Origin: Argentina anserina
Lineage: Eukaryota; Streptophyta; Magnoliopsida; Rosales; Rosaceae
Reading direction: 5' to 3'
NCBI RefSeq assembly: GCF_933775445.1
Contig: NC_065876.1
Coordinates: 20,150,001-20,214,000 of the forward strand
Length of the DNA stretch: 64,000 nucleotides
The position numbers and the translations under genes were made by a program. The notes beneath the pieces were generated by a model that ran no database searches, was not told the origin of the DNA, and worked only from the letters and a program-made list of their open reading frames with translations. The first letter of the stretch is position 1; each line of letters begins with the position of its first letter. This document shows positions 1 to 12,539 of the stretch, piece by piece.

Positions 1-1094
1 TTATTTTATGTTTTTATACAATCCGATCATATATTTCGAATCTTTTATATCTTTTGTGATTTCGTTGTTAAATGTTTGTGATTCTTTGATAGACTGGATC
101 CCCGGTTTGTGAACGATACCCTCTTGCTTTATATTACTAACGATGCTTACATGGTGAATATTGATGTCGAGTAATCGAACCGATCACAACTCCGGGCTCC
201 ATACCGGCCAGCTTCGGCCGCTGCCGGCTGGTTTTCTGGCAAACTGTTTTGCCGGTTTCTGTCGACTTTTCCAGCGACTTTTTTGTCGTTTCTCGTCAAT
301 TTTCCGGCATATTTCCCACAATTTTTTACTTCCACATTTTCCGAGTTTAAATTTCACCCAATTTTAAGTTCTTTTGACATGATTTTCAGTTCATTTTCTG
401 GTATTCTCTAAGTCGTTTCATAGCTCAAATGATGTTATTATTATTGGTGACCTCCCGCACCAATTGGATGGATTTTACCACCCTAATTGTTTGGTATTCA
501 ACTGCTCCAATACCATGTTTTTCCAACTCTTAGGTTGAAGAATGTAGTTATTGCCATTTGATACAGTCGATATGATTGTACTATTTGTTTTCAATCCTCT
601 TTCTGACAATGTCCTACGGGGTATTGCTTGGAATTGTTCCCCATGTTGTCGACTCTCTTAATTTCTTTTGATGATGTCTCGTGGCGAAGTCGAGTGACTT
701 GTTGATTGCGTAACCACCCACACTGTTCTACGGGATAGGTAGTTGTTTTACGGATCTCGTGCGGATATTGTGTTTTATATCTTTGTCTCTTGCTAAGTTT
801 TAAAAGGTCATAGATGCCAATGATGAATTTTCATCTTGATATTTGTGTTGAGAATGGAGAGGAATAAATTGTCAAATTTCATTGACAATAGCTTTTTCAA
901 GCTTCGGCAGTAACTTTGTTAGCCTGCAGACATAGCTTTGCTTGCCTGCAGCAATAGCTTTATGTAACTCAAGATTCTTTGAATCATGGGTTCGGTTTTG
1001 CTGTCTTCTTGGTTTTGACATGATCATTTTTGGTCATTTTGAACGAGATATGATGATTAGAGTTCTTTGAAATTTACATGATCATATATTTTTC

Positions 1095-2460
1095 ATGTTC
1101 ACGAAGCGATTGGAGGACCACCTCACCGTGCTCCACACGGTGAGGCCGTGCCTATCCGTACCATGCATGGTGAGGCCGAGCCTGCCCCTCTCGGCGGCTC
1201 CATGGCATTCAGGCCGTCGGTGGCGGCATCCCTTCCTTCACAAGAGCTTGTGATTCCTCCCGTGTTTTCTAATGCCTCCATGACAATCTATGATGTCCAT
1301 CGCTCATTTTGCAAAGCTTGTTCTCTTGCTAGATTTCAAGGAAGTCCTTTATTTGATAAGTCTCCAACCGAGAACATTCCATTCTTACAAAGTCTTTAAG
1401 GTGACATTAGTGGACCATATTCAACTGAATGCAGACATTTTTCGGTATTTTTATGGTATAGGTTAAGAGCATCGACGCGTTAGTCACACGTCGATTTGCT
1501 TTCCACAAGGATCGCTGCATTTGCTAAGTTTTTAGCTATGATCATCATCCTAAGGGCTCACCACCTTTCACATCCTCTCAAATCTATTTGATTGGATACC
1601 GTTGGAGAGTTTACCTCCACGACTTTTGATGATTTCGTTTTGCATATCTATTGTGATCATCGTTGAACATATTGTTCATCATATTCATTCACCGCACGAT
1701 CTAGCAGAGGCCCGGTCTTGGTTATGGGTACTAACCTACCGGTCTTTGCAAGGGGATATGTAATGATGTTGCATGCAACGACACTTATTCGTTTCAGACC
1801 CACAACTCACAAAGCGTTTAGTGCGTACCAAATGGTTATTGGATACGATCCCAACATTTTTTTTCACTAACGCGTATTTGGTTAAGTTGCTTATGTGCCT
1901 CCATTTTAGTATCTCCGATGGGTCTACATGAAACGATTAAGTATTTTGGTGGGTTATGATTTATGAATCACCAACACTTGTCCGCTATTTCCAATCTACA
2001 ACCGTGGATCTCTATCCTGCGATATTAGCAGATGGTCATTTTGAGGAGACATACTTCCCATCGTTAGGGGGAGATATGGAGTGCTCCCATTCTGGTTTTA
2101 ACGCTAGGAATTAACATGGTGTGACACTATGTCTCATTAAGATCCCACACTACTCTAAGTTAGCAAGAATTTCAACGCATTATTGACCTCCAGATAGTCA
2201 AAGATTCGATGCTTAATGACTTTACCGATATTGCGAAAGTGACGAGATCGCACATAAATGTTGTGATGTGCCGGTATGGTTAGAACTCTCAAAATATGAG
2301 AGAATTTCATATGACCTGGTCCTAGCACTGTTGGCACCATCCCTGACAGTGGGAAGGAAGCTGGCGATGGCACCATTGTACCCTGTGGTGTTGTCGGCGC
2401 CCGTGGTATTGCACCACAAAACAAGGGCGGCAAACACAAAGATGGACTAGTAAGGGTAAT
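1095..2460 (+). pseudogene. Copia integrase relic (element A)
   Basis: The readable start includes CKACSLARFQGSP, which matches the second cysteine pair of the copia GAG-pre-integrase zinc finger. It is followed by the G-D-I-x-G-P type start of the integrase core near 1400. Farther on, frame-shifting pieces match the copia integrase C-terminal region: FSAYQMVIGYDPN near 1820-1860, and the stretch before the RT around 2268-2450 (VWLELSKYERISYD onwards). Catalytic residues cannot be lined up in one frame. The same pieces occur in element B at 49407-50760. It is a dead coding relic. Confidence 0.75.
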
Positions 2461-4328
2461 AGCTTCGTTCTTGGCTCCTACCTAGATGAGGGGGAGAAAA
2501 TTATTCTCTGGAATCAAAAACCAGAAAGAAGCGAGGTGCGTAGGCACAAGTATTTCGCCCATCATCAAGAGATATTCTCTAAACATGTGTATCAATTAAG
2601 TTTTTGTGAGATGCTACAGACTCTTTTTGTTGATGTTAGAGAAGAATAGAAATCTCTCAAATTGATTGTATAAAGCGCGCGCGCGTGTTTAATAGATTGA
2701 TCTCCCATGATTGATGATGTATTCGCTTATGCTCTTATTTCGTTGTAAAGTATCAACGATGAGCAACTTAACCGAAGTGAAAAGAATCAATACAGGCTGA
2801 ACTAGACATGTTATGTTAGTCATTGTTTATAAGTGTAATGAGAAAGATGAAGTCATGCGATATTTGCAGGACTTATGGCGCAAAGATTGTCTCATTATCC
2901 TAGTATTGACTATGATGAGTTATATTCTCTCGTTATGGACATAATTGCTTTCCGCTACTTGATCAGTAGTAGTGTCCATGAAAACTGATTTGCAGCATAT
3001 GATAGTGGTCATAGTATATCTGTAAAGGAATCTTAACGCATATATGAAAGTGCCCGAAAAAACCTTAATTGTAGTTAGAGTGCGACGTTCAAAAGAACGT
3101 AGTACAATCGGTTGCAAGAACTTATACCCATATGTGTTCATATGAAAGCCAATTTTGGACTCTCTATTCTGTCTAAGTAAAGATGATGAAGAAATTCAAT
3201 TAGCTATGGATTCATATATGTTAGTGTTGCTGGGACACTATTGCTTTCATTATGATGTGATTAACTATGCACATATGCATCGTCATTGGACTTACATTGT
3301 TCCATCGACATAGGTCTAGTTCTACCAACGCCGCCAGCAACTCATACATACTAGCGTACGCGTTAGTGTTACTGTTGACACTGGGAGCGTAGAGAATACG
3401 TATGATTCCGTCTCGGATCAAAATTAGTTCTTCATTGGTCTATTCTCCCATTCCTTTGTGAAAGACACATTGAATGTAACAAATAAGAATCTGTCCAGTC
3501 TCATAGGTCAATTTGAACAAGACCTACATTACAGCTCACTCAATGAAATATGGTGAATTGGAAATGTCTATGAAATATGCTAGCGTGCAGCCATATTAGC
3601 CTCGCCAGCCATTAGAAATGTCTATGTGTCTACTTTCCAGAGACATCAACCATTTGTTCATAGCTATCGTATTGAGTGAGTTATGGCCGTTTTAGCAAAA
3701 TATGACAGTTCTGTTCGGGAATTTGCAAGTCAATCAACTTCGACAGAGCACTCTGAACTGCTTCGGTCGAATTAGGTTGTGAACTTTATGTCACTGGAAA
3801 GCCACGGGTGTCTACTTTCCAGAACAATTTACAGTTCACTGTTACCTATAGTGACGAAGAAGTTATGGCCGTTTAAGTGAGTGGATGTCACTTTACTCGA
3901 GAATATGATTTTATTACAAACTCTTGTGTTGAGTTGTTATGCGATCTTGTTTCCTAAGATCTAAGTTTGGCTAAGTATATCATGTATGATCTAAAGATGT
4001 GTGGCTAGATTAATGATTAATCATTAGCCTAAGATTACTTTTGAGAAGCATGTAATGAAAGCATGTAATGAAAGCATGTAATGAACGTTGTATACGTTGT
4101 TCTGGCGAACTCCATGATTATGGTACTAATCAATGGGAGTTGTTTCGTAGACTTCAAGGGGAGTCTACCTCACATGATGCTATCAAATGTAGATGGTGTG
4201 TTGTGCTCTTTTTTCCCTTCGATCAAGCTTTTATTTTTACCCAAGAGGTTTTTATTTTGCTTGACAAGGTTTTTATCGAGATAACGATATGTGCACCATG
4301 CAACCTAGGCATGTGACACAAGGAGGAG

Positions 4329-4506
4329 TGTTCCGGGAGAATTACTATTATACCATTGTGTGTGTCTTAGTCTTATTAGGTTTCCTGTTAGAGATAGGTT
4401 CACACTTCTGTAATAGATTATCACTCTGAATCCTATGATATTGCGGTTATGTAATGCCTATATATAGGTCTCATTATCAATCAGCAAAGGGTTACATTTT
4501 GTTCCA
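4329..4506 (+). repeat. 3' LTR of copia element A
   Basis: It begins TGTTCCGGGAGAA right after a purine-rich AAGGAGGAG tract, and aligns along its length with the two 184-bp LTRs of element B. It includes the TATATATAGG promoter-like box at about 4459-4468. It is clearly more diverged than the element B LTRs are from each other. The right end is set by alignment to a terminal CA at about 4506 and may be off by some bases. Confidence 0.7.
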
Positions 4507-4680
4507 TTACGTTGTCATTATTCTCTTTTCGTTCCTCTTCAAACGAAAATGTCATTTTTGAATAAAAAGACCATCTTATGCTTATTAATCCGACAGATCT
4601 AAATTATTATATTTTTATATCATTTACTATTTTCAAAATGCTTTCAAAATGTAATAAAAAACGATATATACAATGTATGC

Positions 4681-4683
<3 letters not shown>

Positions 4684-4720
<37 letters not shown>

Positions 4721-4740
4721 CGTGTGCGCGCGCGCGTGCG
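4684..4740. repeat. Compound (TA)n(TG)n(CG)n microsatellite
   Basis: A run of TA dinucleotides passes directly into TG and then CG dinucleotides. More TA-rich DNA follows to about 4770. Short ORFs here are only translations of the repeat. Confidence 0.95.
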
Positions 4741-5414
4741 GACGATATATATATTTATATATATCTATATGAGTGTGTGTGGTGCCTATATGGTAAATAA
4801 GAAAGTCATGAATCTTGACATATTTGTCACTAGAAAGATTACAATTGACATAATTGTATTAAATATGGTATTAATTAAGATATGTATACTCTATGAAAAA
4901 TAACATTTGTTACCTTACATATCCACTTAAATCGATCATACCCTAACAAAAGAATATTCCATTTCAGAAAAAAAAACAAAAGAATGTTACTAAAATATTT
5001 CATCTAAATATAAATATTGTAGTTACATTATATCGTCTGAAATTTTAATATAAATATATTTTGTGCATATACATATATATATATATTGAAAATATATTTT
5101 GTGCATATATGTATATATTTCGCACGTGCACACACATATATTAAGCATATTTTCGTAAATTTCAATTTTTAAAGTTGTATTTTAGAAGCATTATTGTTAT
5201 GAAAAAAGAAAGAAATGATAAAAAGAATAAAAAAATATTTTTATAATAATTTAGAACTGTTGAATTAAAAATAATATAATTGTCTTTTCATTTAAAATGA
5301 TATTTTTATATAATTTGAATTATTGATATGGAAATGTAATGAGTATACCACATAGCATTGCAGCGCCGGAGTTAGCACCATATTATGGCGCCCTAGCACT
5401 CATCTTCCTTCTAT
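4741..5414. other. AT-rich spacer, no gene seen
   Basis: AT-rich DNA with TA-rich patches at about 5065-5120. No coding homology, long ORF or terminal-repeat pair was found. It separates element A from the duplicated cupin segment. Confidence 0.6.
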
Positions 5415-7981
5415 TTACTTGGAACATAGAAAATGGGCATTTAACTATATTTAAGGAGTAGTAATTAAGCTACCACTTAAATGAAACATCTTGCGGAACA
5501 TTGACAAGCAACCTACGATAATAATCTTGTTTAAAATCTAACAACAATCTTTAGCATCTTGCCACGGGACCTATGGAAGCCATATCAATCTCGATCATGA
5601 AATAGCTAGATGAAACACTTGGTCATTTGGATTTATGACTTGTTCATTAGATAAATTTGCAGTTGTGAGATGAATTTTTTTTATAAATGAACATGAGATG
5701 AGATATCATCTCATCTGATACAGAATGAAAGAAGAGGCATATAGAGATTAATTTGAAAGAGTTTTATTCTGATGACAAATATCGACATATTTAATTTAAA
5801 GATAGCATAGTCAAAAAAATATTTTGCGCTTCGCACAAATAAGAGTGATTTTTTACCCCCACTCAAGAACTTTCCTGGTTCCGTCACTGGCGACTATGCC
5901 AATTCAATTGTATCCCTTTTGAAAATGGGACGAAGCATTATTAATTATCAGAACAAGGAATGAAAAATTAACAACTTCCAGGATAATTTCAATTTTAATC
6001 ATCAAGGATATTTTCCTTCCCTTTTGTTGATGGGAACTTCTATTCATACATCTCAAAATGACACTTACACCTCCTTAGTCAACTCTCCAATTTGTTTTTA
6101 CAAAATAGCAAAATGCTATTTAAACTTCCATATTTTTTTCCAAAATGCCCATTGTCCAATTACATCAAGACAAAATTAAAGATATACCAAATATTTGAGT
6201 TTCTCGTTTAAATCAAACCCACACCTAATGCTTTCTCAATCTAAACCAAAGTTCTTTTTCTACAAGCCCATTATGCCATTTTGATCATTTTGGTTTCCTT
6301 AATCATTGCATCTATTTATTGTACATGTTTAATTCAATCATTCCATTAATTTGCCATTACTTTAAATTTCTAAAAGATTTGATTTCAAATTTTTCTTGAG
6401 AAAACGTTCTTTATATAGCTCATATGAGAGTTTCAGAATACAAACACTTCTCTAGCTTTTGTAGATCATAAGAGAAAAAACAAAGCATGTTGTGTACTTG
6501 TATCATTCGTCGTTTTTTTCTTCTTCAATTTTTTAAATCTACCAATAAGGTACGTATGTTATCTATGATATATATATTTTCTCAAATTTTTCTTTTCATA
6601 TCATTGTACCATGAATTTTCGTGGGGTAAACCTTTTGTTCTAGGTTTCATCTTTCATTTTCTTTTCATTCTCTACTATTACCTAATAGATAGAAACATGC
6701 AAATTAGTATAATTTTCAAATTCAACTTATGAAAGAGATCTTTGGAATAATATATTACCTACCAAACAGGTTGATGTGAAAATTCATAGAAGAGATGTTA
6801 GCTATATAAATACATACCTAATGTTTAGGTTGTAATTAAAAATAAAAAACCTACTAAATAGGAATAAAAAACTTATATCTCTACCTCAAATTAAGGTGGT
6901 AAATAAATAGCTGAAATGAACAAAAGATACCAATGAAATAGAAAATTTTAAATTATTCAAAAAAAGAAAAGGAAAGTTCAAATCACCATAAAGTGATTTT
7001 GATTTTGAATTCTAGATATGTAATTAAGGAAATGCTTTATTATTTTTAAATTTATGATGAGTAAAAAAAATCTATATTTAAGGTAGTTAATGGGAGCACA
7101 ACTTATTGATTAATCACTAATTTACATAACCTTTTAATAATGGCATTTTGTAATTTAGATTTAAAAGAATGGTTATAGTTCGGTGCATAATCAAGAAAAA
7201 AATAAATGGGTTTCTCTTAAAAGAGATTCTTAAAATTGGATAGATATTAAAATACCCCTTAAATCAATAACTTGCTATCCATACCTCCACAATTGTTAAT
7301 TATACCTCCTTTAATCAAACCTCCATATAACAGACTAATTGTTTTTCCCGTTTAATAAGCTCTCAGTTTTGTCTAGATTCATAACTAACTTGTTTGTTCA
7401 ATTAAAAACAATTACAGTGCATTACAAAATATATCTATCTACAAGTTGTTTAACATCATCCTTGATTATGATAATTATAGTGGAACCGAAAAATGAAGTC
7501 ATTATAAACAGAAACTAAAAACAATAAAAAATAATATCAATACACTGTGCACATCATCTTTCGAAAAAATACATCAAAGTGGCCTACAGATTACATAACC
7601 ATTGAAACTTACATAAAATTTTACATAATCATCGATTGTGAATGATTATGGATACATTGTTCTTGAACAAATTTTGTTGAAATGATTAAGACGGTCTTGG
7701 TACATAGAGAATAAATGTTGAACTCTTACATCAGCATTTCTTTCCCAATTCATGTTCTACGCGCGGTTCTTTGGGAAGAAAATTTGCATCATCTGTTTAA
7801 GACTTATGTCGTACGTACATTGAAGAAGAATTTAGATTGATTTTATTTTTATTTTATATTTGTACTCTTAATGTCTTTTTGCTCATTCACATGTATTGAC
7901 TTTGTCAAGAGTAATATGAAAAAAAGAAGAAGGTGTAGGTATAATTTTGAGAGGTATAAATAGAAATTTTATTAGTTGATT

Positions 7982-8041
<60 letters not shown>

Positions 8042-8215
8042 GCATAGGAATATATGCCTATATGAATACAATAAAAAAATGATCTACGATCAAATTGTCT
8101 AATTTCTAACCAGCTAGCACTTTATTTTTCCAAGCCATGCAAATGTTTAATTAAAACAAAAAAAACAATAATTAATTATTCTTCTTTCTCTTTCTGAAGG
8201 AATAATTGATTGATC
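5415..8215. other. Non-coding 3' flank of cupin gene 1
   Basis: AT-rich DNA without convincing genes. About 5850-5893 (CCCCACTCAAGAAC followed by GGTTCCGTCACTGG) looks like one end of a hAT-type non-autonomous element, and GCAGCGCCGGAGTTAGC near 5359 could be a degenerate partner. This was not resolved. The 81-codon ORF at 6487-6732 is low-complexity and hydrophobic and has no recognisable relatives. Confidence 0.5.
7986..8037. repeat. (GA)26 microsatellite
   Basis: About 26 uninterrupted GA dinucleotides, 3' of cupin gene 1. The matching place in copy 2 (about 36430-36490) has only short GA and A tracts, so the repeat expanded in copy 1 after the duplication or contracted in copy 2. Confidence 0.97.
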
Positions 8216-8299
8216 CCCCTTAATTTGCAGACAGTGGATGAGGGGATCATGATTATTAATTGTATTGCAATGGGAGACTTCCATGCTGCAGCATCAGCT

Positions 8300-9319
8300 T
8301 TAGTTACTCTTGGACTGGAGAAGTGTCTGCAACTCTGGGCTTATATTGAGGGATATTTGTAGCACCTCAGGCGATAATGCCTTCAACACTGATGTCTTGC
8401 CAGCTAAGTCTTCCAGAACAGCCCTACAAAATAAATCGATCATAATATTAACTAATTAATTTTCATCCTTAAAAAAACAAAATCGATCATAGCCTATATA
8501 ACTTAGGGTACGTAATATGTACCTACATGTATATATAGACAGTAGAAAAACCAAGTTTAGTCTCAATGAGAACTTGAGATGATTAGATGCATAATGGATG
8601 AGATGGTTAGATGCTTAGTTACCGGGAACTTGTAATGACAGTGAAACATTCCATTCCTTTTTCTCCGGCAAGTTTTGCCACCATCAAAAACCTGGGCACG
8701 ACGATCAACTGACCCGCAGTTACTTCTGCATCCAACACACTCTGACCATTGAGACTCGCGATTTGGACTCGACCGCCTCCTCCAACGACATAGATCACTT
8801 GAACGGTGGAATCGGTTGTGTACATGGGGGAGGAAATTGCAAGGGGTTCAAGTTTAATGAGGTTGGCACTTAAACCAGCTTGGTTAAGGAAAGGAAATTC
8901 CTTCTCAGTTAAAGTGGCACAGACATTGAGTTGATGAACAAGTTTTCGGGTGAGAAGGGCGTTGGTAGGCATGGTCTTTCCGTCTTCTAGCTTAACGAGC
9001 GAAACTCCTTTCTGGTTTTTGGTGACCTCATCAGCTTCATCATTGGTAATGTTGAATGACTTGCTAATGAAGTCAGTTGAAAAACCTCCTAGAAGACTTC
9101 GAGTTCCTGCAATAAAGAAATAGGTAAATACACCAGGCGTGTATGCCTTTGTAGTTTCGCCCAAGAAAACGATAACAAGGTCGTCGGCTGAGACGTCGCC
9201 ATTGTTGAACCACCATGAGACTGCTCCAAGTGGTACCGGAATCACGTCTCCTTTCTTAAGCTTCAACACTACCTCCTCTGAAGTGTTGGGGAGTACCATT
9301 CCAACTACTCCATCCTCAC
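8300..9319 (-). CDS. Cupin gene 1 (glutelin type-D / 11S-globulin-like), exons 2 and 3
   Basis: Exon 2 is 8623-9319 (acceptor ACAG before 9319, donor GTAACT at 8622 downward). Exon 3 is 8300-8423, with TAA at 8300-8302. Intron 2 is 199 bp. Joined to exon 1 at 28025-28214, the phases fit (190 + 697 + 124 = 1011 bp) and give 336 residues with no internal stop. The family is the plant RmlC-like bicupin group (Arabidopsis At1g07750/At2g28680 type, about 356 aa), related to seed globulins; its molecular role is not settled. Family signatures visible are VSWWFNNGD, VIVFLGETTKAY, GGFSTDF, YVVGGGGRVQIA, VPRFLMVAKLAG and KALSPEVLQ near the C-terminus. The sequence around 9107 resembles a splice acceptor (TTTCTTTATTGCAG), but family alignment is gap-free there, so it is coding. 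The first intron is about 18.7 kb because of nested retrotransposons, so normal transcription and splicing are uncertain. Confidence 0.85.
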
Positions 9320-9783
9320 CTGTGTCATAGATATTATAATAGAAGCAGTCAGGTTATCCTGAACGTTAATTTCCACTTGAGTAGTGGATTTTTACCATAA
9401 TTTAAACAGTACCAAGAAACACGTACAAATATGATATACTAAACTGACAGAAATTAATTAGAGATTGATCTATCAAAAATTAAACTTGATGAGGTAAAAT
9501 GGTTTACAAAACAAGAAGCGGCCTATTCATCTATAGTTTCTATAGAACTTACAGGCACAAGGTAGGAAAGAGCGAGCTAGAGACCGATTGGGGCGGACCT
9601 ATTAACAAGCCCGATCGAAGGGGTTCAAACCCCCCTTAGGTTTTATTATATTTGATATTTTCTTCCTTAATTAGCCAATTACTATAAAAAATTAATTATA
9701 TTAGGCATGTATTTATTATTTTGACGAACCATTATCCCTTATCAATCAAAATAGGTAAGATATAATAGATTTCTTTTTATCAC
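9320..9783. other. Intron 1 of cupin gene 1, left part, with a tRNA-like insert
   Basis: 9320-9582 aligns with the intron of copy 2 (37819-38115). From about 9583 copy 1 carries extra DNA that copy 2 lacks. It starts with GATTGGGGCGGACC (A-box-like) and has GGGGTTCAAACCCC (B-box / T-arm-like) at about 9626-9639. The right end of the extra DNA, at about 27970-28002, has a second B-box-like stretch (GGCTTCAAATCTCGGTTCC). This suggests a SINE or other tRNA-derived insertion that the gypsy element later entered. No complete tRNA cloverleaf can be drawn. Confidence 0.4.
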
Positions 9784-10698
9784 TATAGAACGAGAATCCG
9801 AAAACAAATAAGAAGTCAGACACGTGTACAAATAAAATGTGATTTATTGAATATCAAGTGCGGGGTTACAATTTTTGTGAACTCCTCTGATTCTATCTCC
9901 ACATATGACTTGGCTCATAGGTGGCGTGCACTTGATCTTGAGAATTTGAGTTTGATTTGGATTTGGATTTGATGAAGAACGAGTGATTTAACAGCTTGAT
10001 GATTCTTCGTGGACTTGAGTTTGGATTTGGATTTGATGAAGAACGAGCGATTTGGTAGGTTGACGATTCTTCGTGAACTTGAGTTTGGATTTGGATTTGA
10101 TGAAGAACAAGCTATTTGGTGGCTTGATTATTCTTCGTGGATTTGATGATCTTCGTGGATTTGATGATCTTCGTGGACTTGATGATTTTCGTGGACTTGA
10201 GAGACTTCGGGATTTGTCGATAGTGATCTTGCTCAAGTGATTTTTTCTTCTTCTTCTCTAGTCCCCTTTCTTCATGTTGAAAAGGGTATTTATAGTGTCA
10301 AGGTTTCTATTTTGTAGAATATTTAATGACACTAAAATATAAATTTCTTTAATTGTATAATTAAATCAATATGTATTTTCCGATTAATTTAAAATTAGTT
10401 ATTCTCATAACTAAATTAAACAGAAAATAATCGACTTAATTATAACCGTTAAATAATTTATTAATTTAATCAAATGTCCGATTACCATTTCGAATCGTCA
10501 ATGACATTCAATTTTCCGATTTATGTCGAAATCACGTAGCTTCGATTACGATCATCCGTTCATGTGCTGACACGAGTTTTATTCGGATCCGCACCAACTT
10601 TGCTGACTTTTGGGCCACGTGTGCAGTTTTGTCAGGTCCTTGGTTGATTTAATCATTTAATGAAGATGATTTACTTCATTAAATTTCATGTGTCTACA
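9784..10698 (-). repeat. 3' LTR of the Tat gypsy element
   Basis: A 915-bp LTR on the left of the minus-oriented element. It aligns with 26825-27699, with substitutions and small indels. Its terminal TG has changed to TA (TATAGAACG against TGTAGAACG in the other LTR); the inner end is TGTCTACA. The minus strand carries ACTATAAATA, a TATA-box candidate, at about 10286-10295. It contains a 64-bp minisatellite at about 9945-10140. Confidence 0.9.
9945..10200. repeat. 64-bp minisatellite in the gypsy LTR
   Basis: GATTTGGATTTGATGAAGAA recurs with a 64-bp period about three times, then runs into shorter GATGATCTTCGTGGA repeats. The same array is in the other LTR at about 26985-27190. ORFs over it (9988-10236 and 26933-27211, minus) are repeat translations. 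Confidence 0.85.
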
Positions 10699-11009
10699 AA
10701 TGCCCCCACTTCAAGTCGTGCTGTAGACATGTCGTCGTCACATGCCGAAAGCGCAGCTTGAAGTATGCACTTTGATTTGGAGAATTTGTGGAGCTAGGTT
10801 CCGAGGCTCCACCAATTTTGTAGTAATCTTTCCTTATGACTTCTGAGATTTAGTTCGACACGAAGGGAAATTATTGACCTCTCCGTCGATTTATTTTGTT
10901 TGTAAAACAAATGTTTCAATCCCCTCTGCAATCACTAGAAACATCTTTATTGGTCTCTCTAGACTAACATTCCGGTGCAATACCAGCATCATTCCAGATT
11001 CAAAAAAAA

Positions 11010-11440
11010 TTAGTTCTCTGCTAGCTGGCGTCGGTGACGGAGCATAATTTGTGCGCGTCGCCTCAGTGCAAGACTACACATCCAGGCATGCGTCAAGGAA
11101 TAACCACGCCTCTGATTTATGGGTTCTCCAAAATGTAGTAATGGCGCCACACCAAAATGACAAGATAAATCTTCAAAGCTATATTGCTTCCCACGTGAAA
11201 AGCATACAAGATCCTGCAGCCAAAGACCATCATTTACAGCTTTTGCAAGAGAACCCCATTTCCTCAAGTTGCTTTCTTACGTTCAATAGTGCCTCAGAAG
11301 ACATGTTGCAGTATAGAAGAGAATCTTCATCAAATATATTTACAAATGCATCATATTCCTCTCCATCAACCCCAAAGTCTTCTTTACCAAAACCTTTAAG
11401 CTACCTTCTCCCTACAACCTTGCCACCCCATAAAAAATGA
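11010..11440 (-). pseudogene. Unrecognised protein-like fragment in the gypsy 3' region
   Basis: The minus strand reads like coding DNA split over two frames. An upstream piece around 11270-11370 includes FDEDSLLYCNMSSEALLNV and KQLEEMG. A downstream piece at 11010-11267 includes AKAVNDGLWLQDLV and YSFEDLSCHFGVAPLLHFGEP. I do not recognise the family. Codon texture and the position next to three identifiable host fragments suggest another captured host exon. The overlapping plus-strand ORF at 11051-11440 is probably its antisense shadow. Confidence 0.4.
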
Positions 11441-11937
11441 GGCATGCCGCATCTTCCTCAATCATCATGTTTCCTTTTAGATTTCTTTTTTGTACTTTAT
11501 GGAGCACCATCACCACCTTTTGCGCATGTTCACTATAAAAGTTGTTAAGTATCATGATTTCAGACTACAAAAGAAACGCATCAACACAACTATAAAACTC
11601 TAATGTCTTTCATTTAGATATCGGTCATATCTTCTTTTAATCTTTATTCTCAAATGTGGGAAGCTACTTTTCGCTGCTTTTGTGTCTGCTTCATGCCTTC
11701 TCCATCATTTCTCCATGTTTCATCAGTACTGTAAGTTGCAGAAACCATGATACTCTATTACGAATATTACCTCCATCACCTCCATTATCTTTTTTTTTTC
11801 ATCAATCTTTGCGTATCAGATTTTCTTATCAATCCCACTAATTCTGCCAGCTGTTTCAGACTCTCTTGACTGCATCTCTTTAATTGACCCAAGCTCTTCT
11901 AGCTCCAATTCAAACTGTTCTTTCTAACTGATATCCA
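11441..11937. other. Gypsy 3' region, no gene recognised
   Basis: Pyrimidine-rich stretches lie between the unrecognised fragment and the RAB relic. The 61-codon ORF at 11656-11841 (plus) starts with a hydrophobic, signal-like stretch but shows no family features, and is likely chance. Confidence 0.4.
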
Positions 11938-12535
11938 TCACTTCCCCTCAAGAACACCAAAAACAAGAACACCCCCCAATCCAGATTTTGTGCTACTTTT
12001 GGTACCCACTGCCTTCTTGCTCACAATATAGTAGATTTGTGTTAGAACTTCAGCAAATGCATTTTCTACATTGACTGCTTCCAGTGCATAGGTTTCCATG
12101 AAGTACAGTGACTCCTTCTCAGCATAGGTCTTTCCATCTTCGGTTGGAACAACTACAAGATGGCACATACCTGGCTTATTTCCAACCAGCATCACAACAA
12201 TGTTGGAATCAGTGTGGTTCCTCAATTCTTTCAGCCATCTATCAACATTCTCGAATGTTGCATGGCGAGTGACATCATACACGATGAGTGCACCGACAGC
12301 CCCTCTATAGTAAGCACTTGTGATAGCACGGTACCTTTCCTGGCCAGCAGTATCCCAAATCTGAGCCTTGATGACTTTGGGGTCGACGTTCAAGGTCCAA
12401 GCGGCGAACTCGACGCCAATGGTGGACTCAGACTCGAGGTTTAACTCATTCTTAGTGAACCTGGAGAGGAGATTGGACTTGTCAGCGCCGATAAGGACCA
12501 CCTTGAAGAGGTAGTCGTAGTCGTCTTTGTAAGTT
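11938..12535 (-). pseudogene. Captured RABA-type small GTPase, intronless and degenerate
   Basis: The ORF runs to 12588, but only the part from [13 protein letters not shown] onward is RAB. The best family fit is plant RABA (Rab11-like) GTPases, which act in trans-Golgi to plasma-membrane traffic. Switch regions are readable: [39 protein letters not shown]. Guanine-binding motifs are broken. The P-loop reads GADKS instead of GDSGVGKS (three residues lost), the NKxD motif reads NKPG, and the SAL motif reads YAL. The C-terminal double cysteine for prenylation is missing. The whole region is one uninterrupted frame, and no intron is seen although RABA genes usually have one, which suggests capture through RNA. 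A working GTPase is unlikely. Confidence 0.82.
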
Positions 12536-12539
12536 TGAG

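Larger units (their letters stand above)
1..4506 (+). mobile_element. Ty1/copia element A, 3' part, RT-less, cut by window start
   Basis: This stretch is collinear with element B (46178-52591). Both share the CCGGCC-rich leader (about 190-350 here, 48500-48700 there), the integrase relic, a conserved spacer and a terminal LTR. Element A lacks its 5' LTR because the window starts inside it. Scattered stops and frameshifts break all coding. After the integrase C-terminus the sequence moves to a short polymerase-like remnant (about 2760-2800) and then to non-coding spacer. No RT YVDD motif or RNase H is seen. The family resembles copia elements I associate with Rosaceae; that is recalled, not searched. 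Confidence 0.8.

Noticed and set aside
147..367. Overlapping small ORFs on both strands near the left edge
   Set aside because: They lie in the CCGGCC-rich leader of copia element A, collinear with 48350-48700, and show no protein family features.
7883..8071. ORF with a long Ser-Leu repeat
   Set aside because: It is a translation of the (GA)n microsatellite.
9062..9125. Splice acceptor TTTCTTTATTGCAG inside cupin exon 2
   Set aside because: The family alignment runs through without a gap and the frame is open on both sides, so it is read as coding.
9600..9650. Possible tRNA gene
   Set aside because: Only a T-arm/B-box-like stretch is present; no acceptor stem, D-arm or anticodon arm can be folded by eye.
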